Shown here: positions 16,730-23,229 of the stretch, one piece after another | Position numbering within the stretch: position 1 is the first letter of the stretch | Layout: each line of letters begins with the position of its first letter | DNA from: Pseudomonadales bacterium | GTDB lineage: Bacteria; Pseudomonadota; Gammaproteobacteria; Pseudomonadales; IMCC2047 | NCBI GenBank assembly: GCA_021736745.1 | Contig: JAIPFG010000008.1 | Location: 1 to 23,229 of the forward strand | Reading direction: 5' to 3' | Length of the DNA: 23,229 nt | Program-made: the position numbers and the translations under genes | Notes under the pieces: generated by a model | What the model was told of the DNA's origin: nothing | The model's database searches: none | Seen by the model: only the letters and a program-made list of their open reading frames with translations

Positions 16730-18970
16730 TTATTTGCCTCCTTTTTCCTCACGAATATCAATGAGAATTTGTTTCGCAAGCTCAGCTGAGCTTCCCGAAT
16801 TCATAGCCTGCTGACGCTCCTGTCGGCCACGTTTCTTAATCACCACGGGACAGACTTGGTCGTCATAATAGCGCTCCTGACAATGCAAGCAATAAAGACA
16901 TTCGTTTGGGTTGATCTGCCCTTCGGGGTGGATCGCTTGCACCATACATTCATTGGCACATACTTGGCAGGGATTGCCGCACTGTCTGCGGTAGCGTTTC
17001 AACCAATCAAACATTCGGACACGGGCAGGTATGGCCAAAGCGGCGCCCAGTGGGCACAGATAACGACAGTAAAAACGCTCGACAAAAAAACAGGGCGCTA
17101 ATAAGGCTATCGCCAATAAAACGTAAGGCCAGTCCCGGATAAACTTCAGCACAACTACCGTTTTGAAAGGCTCTATTTCGGCCAACCGTTCTGCCAACTC
17201 TAACGAGTGTAGCGATACACCAAACAAAACCAGAAAAATGATATATTTAATCGGCCAAAGCCTTTCATGTAAGCCCCAAGGCACAATCCATTGAGGAATA
17301 CCCACTTTCTTCGCAAAACGCGTGATAAACTCTTGCAAGGCGCCAAAAGCGCACAGCCAACCACAAAAAGCGCCTCTCCCCCAGAAAAGTAATGCCATTG
17401 CAACACTACCCCAAAGAATAAAAATCAACGGTTCCATTAGGAAGTACTCCCAACTAAACCCGGTGATGAGCGCATTAATAACTGTCAGAATATTTACCAC
17501 GGAAAGTTGTGCCGAAGCATAGAACCCTATTCCGAATAAAGAGAACAGTAAAAAGCCCGTTCTGATTCTTTGTGACAATACCTGACGTCGCACCAACCAA
17601 TCCTGAAAAAAGAAAATAGCCGTAAGTACACCTAACGCAACAATAAGAACGGATGATTCAAGCCATTTGTCCTGCCAAAGCTGTTTCCACAATACTGGTT
17701 GCTCGTAATCTTCTATCGCATTGGTATCCGCTGATATTGGAGCAGTAACGGCTTCAAATTTAAGGTAGTGTGCGGGAATTTGATAATTCAGATGGAATGT
17801 TCGAAATACTTTCTCCAGAGCTTGAAGTTCACGCCCAACTAATAACTGCAACTTCCAGGGCTTTGCAACATCCAGCGTACTGTCCTCCGGAATCATAAAA
17901 AGATCCACTTCCTTGAAGTCTTCTGGTGCACCTTCTGCCTTTACTTTCCTCAGTTTCTTGTGGTGCAAATCCCGAAAACGGATAATATCGTCTCCTTGTA
18001 CCAACTCAAACCGATCAAAAATACCACCTCGGACATAGCCCGAACCTTTGAAGGAATATTCTCCCTTGGCAGCCACTAGAATGGCCTGCTTACCGGGTTT
18101 GAGTTTGTGTGTCAGGTTTTGATATTCCGCTGTACCTAACAAACTGACACCAATACTGGGTACAGAGACCTGCGCAACATATAAATCTATAAAAGTCTCA
18201 TCAGGATCAGCTTCGCTGGCTTGTGAGCTTCCTGGTGAAACGCTAAAAGCTTTATCGATGTCCCCGACGGTTAATTTCAGTCGTGTTACTGATTTTTCAG
18301 CGATAAGGTCGGTCCAATCTTTACTCTCCTGCTGTTCTGTGTCGACCGAGGCCTTCGGCCCTTTACGCTGAGAACGCACTCCACCCAAACCATGGGCTCG
18401 TGCCACTTTAATAGCTGAACGAATAATACTGTCATCGATGACACGGATGGTGACCGTAGCGCCGCTAATGGCATCGAATCGGGGGTTGTCATTAGGTTTT
18501 TTTAAAAAAGAAACGAGATCAAAACCAATATAGCCATCCATTAATTGTGTGATTTCTGACTCGGGGATGCCAATGAGAACAATGGGTTCTGAATGCTTAA
18601 TCAATCGAACCGTCTTTATAACACCTTGATTATCCAGTCCCACTAAGACATGGATTGGTTTACCTGAATAACCGACGGAGTTAACCAGTTCTGAATTAAG
18701 AAATAAAAATCCGATGCGCTCATCATCCTTATAAACCGGTACAGCAGATGATGATGGGTCAATTTCACCGTAGCGAGTTGCGCCTTCAAATAATTCAGCG
18801 CTTGGATGTTTCTGAATGAGTTCAAGTAGCGTTACATTAGATTGAGCGTTACTTGAGGCTGAAACAAAAAACAAAAGGATTAACAGTGATACCCTAAAAG
18901 ACAAATAAAAGGCGCTAAAGAATAACCGATGGAATGTTCTGACCCTTTGAACCACTTGAAGGGTATGCAT
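16730..18970 (-). CDS. nosR: NosR, flavin/Fe-S membrane protein for N2O respiration
   Basis: Inner-membrane polytopic protein needed for nosZ expression and for electron supply to NosZ. The 746 residues start with a hydrophobic segment (about 15-40), then a periplasmic FMN-binding domain with flavinylation motif D166-AISGATV-T174, where T174 is the expected covalent FMN acceptor. After a beta-rich periplasmic part come several membrane helices (from about 440), with two CX3C motifs: FCGWLCAFGALQEF and FYCRYLCPLGAAL. The C-terminal ferredoxin domain has CGNPCQVCANEC and CLYCLHCQ plus CP. In the first CX3CP motif the proline is replaced by alanine. AGGA lies 7 nt before the ATG. It is the first gene of the nos unit and follows an FNR-type promoter. 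Confidence 0.97.
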   Translation of the reverse strand: MHTLQVVQRVRTFHRLFFSAFYLSFRVSLLILLFFVSASSNAQSNVTLLELIQKHPSAELFEGATRYGEIDPSSSAVPVYKDDERIGFLFLNSELVNSVGYSGKPIHVLVGLDNQGVIKTVRLIKHSEPIVLIGIPESEITQLMDGYIGFDLVSFLKKPNDNPRFDAISGATVTIRVIDDSIIRSAIKVARAHGLGGVRSQRKGPKASVDTEQQESKDWTDLIAEKSVTRLKLTVGDIDKAFSVSPGSSQASEADPDETFIDLYVAQVSVPSIGVSLLGTAEYQNLTHKLKPGKQAILVAAKGEYSFKGSGYVRGGIFDRFELVQGDDIIRFRDLHHKKLRKVKAEGAPEDFKEVDLFMIPEDSTLDVAKPWKLQLLVGRELQALEKVFRTFHLNYQIPAHYLKFEAVTAPISADTNAIEDYEQPVLWKQLWQDKWLESSVLIVALGVLTAIFFFQDWLVRRQVLSQRIRTGFLLFSLFGIGFYASAQLSVVNILTVINALITGFSWEYFLMEPLIFILWGSVAMALLFWGRGAFCGWLCAFGALQEFITRFAKKVGIPQWIVPWGLHERLWPIKYIIFLVLFGVSLHSLELAERLAEIEPFKTVVVLKFIRDWPYVLLAIALLAPCFFVERFYCRYLCPLGAALAIPARVRMFDWLKRYRRQCGNPCQVCANECMVQAIHPEGQINPNECLYCLHCQERYYDDQVCPVVIKKRGRQERQQAMNSGSSAELAKQILIDIREEKGGK

Positions 18971-19066
18971 TAAATATCCTTAATTATCTACTTGGCATGT
19001 TTGCAGTAAAGGCCTGATCAAACCTATCCAAGAACACTTGCACTTCACTTTATGCCGAACGGTCAC

Positions 19067-19082
19067 TACTGGTAAACCAGTA
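19067..19082. repeat. 16-bp palindrome in the nosR leader
   Basis: TACTGGT (19067-19073) and ACCAGTA (19076-19082) are perfect inverted heptamers separated by AA. It lies about 20-35 bp downstream of the predicted nosR transcription start. The 7-2-7 geometry with TAC...GTA ends resembles NarL/NarP sites (TACYYMT-N2-AKRRGTA), but two of seven positions per half deviate. It could instead be another repressor's operator or a short RNA hairpin. Confidence 0.7.
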
Positions 19083-19107
19083 TCGATATCTTAAAAATGA
19101 CGGGATT

Positions 19108-19150
19108 ATTTTACCGTGCTAAGCGGGCTATCTTATTTGATCTATATCAT
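19108..19150 (-). promoter_or_regulatory. FNR/DNR-type anaerobic promoter of the nos operon
   Basis: TTGAT-CTAT-ATCAT at 19137-19150 matches the FNR consensus TTGAT-N4-ATCAA at nine of ten positions. On the minus strand a TAAAAT -10 element lies at 19113-19108. A start near 19101-19102 would place the box centre at -41.5 to -42.5, the class II activator position. The predicted leader is ~130 nt. Which CRP/FNR-family protein binds (FNR, or a nitric-oxide-sensing DNR) cannot be told from the site. Confidence 0.8.
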
Positions 19151-19243
19151 TCATTCAACAGGCGTTGATGAGTTTGTGGTTAACTCCGGACAATCCACAC
19201 TACCTTTCGCTTCTCAGATTCCTTTACAATGAAACCTCTTTGC

Positions 19244-19250
19244 AGAGGAG
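19244..19250 (+). promoter_or_regulatory. Ribosome binding site supporting a TTG start
   Basis: AGAGGAG lies 6 nt before TTG at 19257. No ATG or GTG is near enough in frame; the first in-frame ATG is about 90 codons inside the conserved fold. It therefore decides the start of the phosphoribosyltransferase. Confidence 0.8.
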
Positions 19251-19256
19251 CGTTCA

Positions 19257-19835
19257 TTGAGCAAAAAAATATTTATCGATGCAGAACAATTGCTTCAAGA
19301 TTCTTTCGAACTGGGCGCTAAAATATTCCGTAGCGGCTACATCCCTAATTTTATTGTCGGCGTCTGGCGAGGAGGTACGCCTGTAGGTATTGCCATCCAG
19401 GAATTACTGGATCTTTTCGGAGTGACAACAGACCATATTGCCATCCGTACATCCTATTACACGGGGATCAACGAAACAGCTGAGCAGGTGCAGGTGCATG
19501 GTTTAAACTATATAGTGAGTAAGATCATGAAAACAGACCGCCTTCTTTTAGTCGATGACGTTTTTGACACTGGTGCCAGTATGCAACAAATCCTTTTTCA
19601 CCTTCGTCAGGAGTGTGGTGAAAATTTCCCTGAGGTTCGCATTGCTACGCCTTATTTCAAACCCGAAAATAACATAACGGATTTGACGCCTGACTTTTAT
19701 CTACACAAAACCAACCAGTGGTTGGTGTTCCCCCATGAGTTAAAAGGTTTAAGTAAACAGGAGCTGTTGAACGAAAAACCTGGAATAGAAACCATTAGGC
19801 CTTTGTTAATCGCACATTTAGAAAACGCTAATTAG
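19257..19835 (+). CDS. Phosphoribosyltransferase (hypoxanthine PRT-like)
   Basis: Cytoplasmic type I phosphoribosyltransferase, 192 residues. The PRPP-binding loop is RLLLVDDVFDTGASM (about 95-109) with acidic pair D100-D101. An early VGVWRGGTPVG (about 34-44) supplies the pyrophosphate-binding loop. The hood and base-recognition region differ from Hpt and Gpt well enough that the purine specificity cannot be assigned; hypoxanthine, guanine or xanthine salvage are possible. The start is TTG, set by AGAGGAG 6 nt upstream. The gene is divergent from nosR across 286 bp and is followed 10 nt later by the TonB-like gene, which suggests co-transcription. Confidence 0.88.
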   Translation: MSKKIFIDAEQLLQDSFELGAKIFRSGYIPNFIVGVWRGGTPVGIAIQELLDLFGVTTDHIAIRTSYYTGINETAEQVQVHGLNYIVSKIMKTDRLLLVDDVFDTGASMQQILFHLRQECGENFPEVRIATPYFKPENNITDLTPDFYLHKTNQWLVFPHELKGLSKQELLNEKPGIETIRPLLIAHLENAN

Positions 19836-19845
19836 TCCCGGTCCT

Positions 19846-21192
19846 ATGCTTGAACCTGAACGCTATAGCATAATTTTCCATGGTGATTTACGTGCCGGTG
19901 TTCGGCGATCTGAAGTATTAAAACAAATTTCTTTGATGACCAACATTGATGCCGATGAATTGCTGGACAGTTTGTTTTCGGTTAAACCGGTTGTTATTGC
20001 CCAGGTGGAAGGCCGTGAGCTCGCTGAGACTTATCTGGAAGCTTTTCAAGATGCAGGGCTCAATCTTTGTATCGAGCCTTATTGCGCCGAACATGATGAA
20101 ATTACCAATGCAAACATTGTCTTTAGCCATTACGCACCCATTGAACGTCAAGAGGGCCAACCAAACTATCTGATAGCGGAGCCAACGGAAGAAAACTCAA
20201 GACCCCAGCATAAATCAGCGGAAAAATTAGGCCCGGTCTACCGTATTACCTTCAGTGGCAAGCTTGGCTCAGGGGTCAGTAAAAGCCTCGCTATTTCAAA
20301 TATCTGCAGTCTAACCAGATCAACATCAGAGGACGTCATTGAGCAACTATTTTCGGTCGTCCCGGTTATCCTATTCGAGACTATCGACCCAAATCTTGCC
20401 AAAACCTACCTGAAAGATTTTTCGGACGCTGGGCTTGAAGTGTTATTAACACAGGAGCCGGAATTTAGCGACGGTTTAACGATCAGCCAATTGCGGGTGA
20501 GGGAAGATATTCCGTCACCACCTGCTCAGAAAAAAACGCCCTGTTTTGTTTATATATTGTCAGGGCTTACTCTCTTGTGCACCCTACTCTGGGGTGCCAT
20601 TTATCTCTTTTATAAAGGCTATTTTGATCAAGAGCCTGTTCAGCCCTTAGCTGTTAAGCTTAGGTACACCAAACAGTCTTCACTTAGCGAACCTATTATA
20701 ATTCCGCCAGAACCAATAGAGGAAAAGATAACTCAACCCAAGGCCAAGCCAGAACCCGTTCGAATGGACCCTAAACCTTCTGAGACAGTTCAACAGTTAA
20801 CCGCCTCAGCCACTACCCCTAAAACCAATACGACAACTGTTGAAAAAAACTCACTCTCGAATACAAGCCCATTGCCAAATAAACGTGCTCAGATAGAACA
20901 TCAATATTTCCTAGAATTGCTTACCTGGTTTGCTAGACCTGAACATCAGGCCTATGACAACGATTCCCGGAAACAGAGCTTAGAAGGCGACATAAAGATA
21001 CAGATCACTATTCATCGGGACGGAGAGATTAAGGATATTGCTGTTTTAAGCAGTACTTCCGAACAACTCACAGACATTACCCGACGAAGCGCATTGAATG
21101 CCAGTCCCTACCCTGCTGTTCCACAAGAGATTCCCGGAGAAACCTATCGTTTCACGCTACCACTCAAATACACTTTGGAAGATGGCCCTTGA
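19846..21192 (+). CDS. TonB-like protein with two tandem N-terminal domains
   Basis: Not a known named protein. The 448 residues have four parts. Two copies of a ~70-residue domain come first (about 6-78 and 131-203), sharing the pattern Y-R/S-I-x-F-x-G-x-L, LFSV-x-PV, LA-x-TYL and F-x-DAGL. One membrane helix follows (about 233-256). Next is a Pro/Lys/Thr-rich linker (about 260-350), and last a TonB_C-like domain (about 353-445) with GDIKIQITIHRDGEIKDIAVLSSTSEQ and a closing YRFTLPLKY. The topology would put the tandem domains in the cytoplasm and the TonB-like end in the periplasm, the reverse of a plain short-tailed TonB. No ExbB/ExbD is nearby. The ATG is 10 nt after the upstream stop and no Shine-Dalgarno is visible, so translation is probably coupled. 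Function unknown. Confidence 0.85.
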   Translation: MLEPERYSIIFHGDLRAGVRRSEVLKQISLMTNIDADELLDSLFSVKPVVIAQVEGRELAETYLEAFQDAGLNLCIEPYCAEHDEITNANIVFSHYAPIERQEGQPNYLIAEPTEENSRPQHKSAEKLGPVYRITFSGKLGSGVSKSLAISNICSLTRSTSEDVIEQLFSVVPVILFETIDPNLAKTYLKDFSDAGLEVLLTQEPEFSDGLTISQLRVREDIPSPPAQKKTPCFVYILSGLTLLCTLLWGAIYLFYKGYFDQEPVQPLAVKLRYTKQSSLSEPIIIPPEPIEEKITQPKAKPEPVRMDPKPSETVQQLTASATTPKTNTTTVEKNSLSNTSPLPNKRAQIEHQYFLELLTWFARPEHQAYDNDSRKQSLEGDIKIQITIHRDGEIKDIAVLSSTSEQLTDITRRSALNASPYPAVPQEIPGETYRFTLPLKYTLEDGP

Positions 21193-21222
21193 AGTAAGCC
21201 TCTACCATCGCCAAGTGCTTAG

Positions 21223-22932
21223 CTATTCTTCGCTGTTATTTTTCTCTTGTATCCTTGGTTCGGATGCGGCGATGAATTCGCCCATACCATTGAGGCTGAT
21301 TGCCTGAGTTGCGCCCAGATAGTCGCGTATTTTGATTTGATGTCCCCGTCTACTGAGCTCTTCTTGTTCTTCTTGCGGCATGGTCCCTTCAGTCAGCAAT
21401 ACATCAGGCTTCCATTGATGGTGTACACGGACTGCCGCCAGGGCTTCCGGTAGTTCCATACAGAGATCAATGGTATTCACCAGGGCCTGAACCACTTGCG
21501 TGATGATCGTCGGCCCGCCAGCCGCACCAAGGGTCAATACTGGCTTGTTGTCCTTTAACACAATAGTTGGACTCATGCTTGATAGCGGTCGCTTTCCCGG
21601 TTGAATGCTATTGGCCTCCACCCCTACCAGCCCGAAAGCATTCGGTGTCCCTGGCTGAATAGAAAAATCATCCATCTGGTTGTTGAGAATGACCCCTGTC
21701 CCAGGTATCACCACTTTTGAACCGAAAGAGGTATTAACGGTGGTAGTAATAGCGACCCAATTACCTTCTTTATCAGCTGCAGCAATATGCGTTGTATGTT
21801 TACCGAAAAAATCGGTTTCGGCATTGGGTGGCAAACCTTGCTGAGGCACGCTATTGGCTTTTTGCATATTAATTTTTGACGCTAGGCTTTTTGCATATTC
21901 TGGATCTATTAAACCTTTCGGAACATTGACAAAATCAGAGTCCCCCAACCAATAGGCTCGATCGGCAAAAGCTAATTTCATCGCTTCAGCCAATAAATGA
22001 TGGCGATCGACATCCGAAAGTTTATTAATATCAAACTGTTCCAGCATGTTTAAAATTTGCGCGACATGAATACCGCCGGAACTGGGCGGGGGGTACCCTA
22101 CCAACGTATAACCACGATACCGCGTGAGTAAAGGGTGTCTGAATTGGAGGCGATAATTTGAAAAGTCTTGCCTGGTAATTATGCCGCCGTTTTTTTGCAT
22201 CCAGGATGCCAACTTGGTAGCAAATTCTCCTTGATAGAAATAATCAACCCCCTGTGCGGCTATTTTTCGATAGGTATAGGCCAAATCTGATTGGATAAGC
22301 CTCTCTCCCGGAACCAGAGTATTACCCTGCTCATTCAGGAAAATTTTTGCCGTGGCAGGAAATTGTTTGATTGCGGCTGAGGCTCTGTTTAGTCGGTGAG
22401 TATAAAGCGTGTCTACTTTGAATCCCTTCTCCGCCAAATCAGTACCGGCAGATAGTGAGTCGGCCAGCGATAACTGGCCACCTTTATTGATCAGATAATC
22501 ATAAGCCAAGAGAGAACCCGGTATACCGATGGCTAATGCGCCTGTTTTGCTTAGGCTCGCATCAACAATGCCATCGCGCAGGTACATGTCTCGATCTGCC
22601 GCAGCCGGTGCCATTTCGCGCCCATCAATTGCTTCGATTTGGCCATCCGCCCAACGAACAAGGATAAAGCAACCACCACCGATACCGGAATTATAACCGT
22701 CCACAACACCCAAAGTGAGAGCGGCCGCTACTGCCGCATCTATTGCATTACCCCCCTGATGGTAAGCCGCTAATGCTGCTGTCGTAGCTTTTGGGTTGAC
22801 CGTGGCAATTGCGCCACGGCCATCGTCGGTTACAGCCGAATAATTTGTTTGCGCATGCAAAGCAGCACAAAAGGTGGCGAGCAGAAAAATCCAAGCAGTA
22901 AAGATTTTTATTCGAGGGAAACGATTATTCAT
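21223..22932 (-). CDS. ggt: Gamma-glutamyltransferase (periplasmic, Ntn hydrolase)
   Basis: Cleaves gamma-glutamyl bonds of glutathione and related peptides in the periplasm. I start it at the ATG at 22932 (569 residues), since the translation then opens with a good signal peptide (MNNRFPRIKIFTAWIFLLATFCAALHA). Upstream in-frame starts (ATG 22965, TTG 22986) would place 11-18 polar residues before it. The proenzyme self-cleaves before T380 of HTTHIAAADKEGN, which becomes the catalytic N-terminal Thr of the small subunit. Other hallmarks are DGREMAP with the substrate-binding Arg, NNQMDDFS, KRPLSSMSPTIV and the GAAGGP turn. It converges on the TonB-like gene with a 30-bp gap. No strong Shine-Dalgarno is seen. 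Confidence 0.95.
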   Translation of the reverse strand: MNNRFPRIKIFTAWIFLLATFCAALHAQTNYSAVTDDGRGAIATVNPKATTAALAAYHQGGNAIDAAVAAALTLGVVDGYNSGIGGGCFILVRWADGQIEAIDGREMAPAAADRDMYLRDGIVDASLSKTGALAIGIPGSLLAYDYLINKGGQLSLADSLSAGTDLAEKGFKVDTLYTHRLNRASAAIKQFPATAKIFLNEQGNTLVPGERLIQSDLAYTYRKIAAQGVDYFYQGEFATKLASWMQKNGGIITRQDFSNYRLQFRHPLLTRYRGYTLVGYPPPSSGGIHVAQILNMLEQFDINKLSDVDRHHLLAEAMKLAFADRAYWLGDSDFVNVPKGLIDPEYAKSLASKINMQKANSVPQQGLPPNAETDFFGKHTTHIAAADKEGNWVAITTTVNTSFGSKVVIPGTGVILNNQMDDFSIQPGTPNAFGLVGVEANSIQPGKRPLSSMSPTIVLKDNKPVLTLGAAGGPTIITQVVQALVNTIDLCMELPEALAAVRVHHQWKPDVLLTEGTMPQEEQEELSRRGHQIKIRDYLGATQAISLNGMGEFIAASEPRIQEKNNSEE

Positions 22933-23090
22933 ATTTAACCATTCATTATTTAAGTCAATAATCATCCCATATGGTTTATGGGCCAAAAATATAGCCTGAC
23001 GCCGGCTTGTCGAACATCAACTAGACTTAGATAAAAGACTCACTTTTGAATAAATAAATCTTACTATTTTCTAACGAGAGAATTGTCTCA

Positions 23091-23229
23091 CTAAAGGTCT
23101 CGGTTACTGGCTTTGATAAACTCTCTTTTAAGTTCCTCATAACTGTTGACTGATGAGAACTGAGGGAACTCACTGATGACATTACTTGGGGCTCTAAACA
23201 GGATGCCAACGTCGGCTTCAGAGAGCATA
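23091..23229 (-). CDS. thrH: ThrH phosphoserine phosphatase/homoserine kinase, C-terminal fragment
   Basis: The last 45 residues of a gene that begins beyond the window, ending at a TAG (23093-23091). The visible part opens with MLSEADVGILFRAPSNVI, then EFPQFSSVNSYEELKREFIKASNRDL. This follows the C-terminus of the Pseudomonas ThrH (HAD superfamily; phosphoserine phosphatase with phosphoserine:homoserine phosphotransferase activity) at most positions, as I recall that protein. The MLSEAD segment directly follows the HAD GDSYNDT motif in the family, which lies just outside the window. The gene is on the same strand as ggt, 158 bp upstream of it. I saw no clear terminator or convincing promoter in that gap. 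Confidence 0.9.
   Translation of the reverse strand, partial: MLSEADVGILFRAPSNVISEFPQFSSVNSYEELKREFIKASNRDL

Noticed and set aside
23027..23209. A 60-residue minus-strand frame near the right edge
   Set aside because: It is out of frame with, and overlaps, the recognisable thrH C-terminus at 23091-23229.

Overview
The window reads as a chromosome segment of a moderately AT-rich, facultatively denitrifying gammaproteobacterium, perhaps of the marine Oceanospirillales/Cellvibrionales type. The signs are the tandem methyltransferase-rnhA-dnaQ order known from pseudomonads, the pabB-nudL pair, NhaB, SohB, a pseudomonad-like ThrH and a clade I (Tat-exported) nitrous oxide reductase. The genus cannot be fixed from the sequence alone. 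I see no rRNA, tRNA, CRISPR array or insertion sequence.

Region 1 (1-5000) is housekeeping: the tail of a SAM methyltransferase, rnhA and dnaQ on the plus strand, facing nhaB (Na+/H+ antiporter), a NudL-type Nudix hydrolase and pabB (folate pathway) on the minus strand.

Region 2 (5000-7530) is the accessory-looking part: a stand-alone tyrosine recombinase and a TetR-family regulator, both on the minus strand. The recombinase gene is preceded by a perfect 22-bp inverted repeat. The tetR gene is preceded by four copies of a 14-bp palindromic operator-like site spaced about two helical turns apart. No cargo, attachment sites or second recombinase are visible, so this may be a small self-contained regulatory/recombination module.

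Region 3 (7530-10900) has a CPA2 cation/proton antiporter without a C-terminal RCK domain, the inner-membrane protease SohB, and an exported LolA-like protein.

Region 4 (11070-19150) is a complete nosRZDFYL cluster on the minus strand for respiratory reduction of N2O to N2. NosZ is the copper enzyme. NosR is the flavin/iron-sulfur electron-transfer and maturation protein. NosD, NosF and NosY form the maturation ABC system, and NosL is the copper-chaperone lipoprotein. Ahead of nosR lies an excellent FNR/DNR box (TTGAT-N4-ATCAT) placed about -42 relative to a TAAAAT -10 element, and a 16-bp palindrome in the leader. The cluster should therefore be induced when oxygen falls. No nosX/apbE flavin transferase is in the window.

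Region 5 (19257-23229) has a phosphoribosyltransferase with a TTG start, followed closely by an unusual TonB-like protein that carries two copies of a ~70-residue domain on its cytoplasmic side. Facing them are a periplasmic gamma-glutamyltransferase and the C-terminal end of thrH, which runs off the window.
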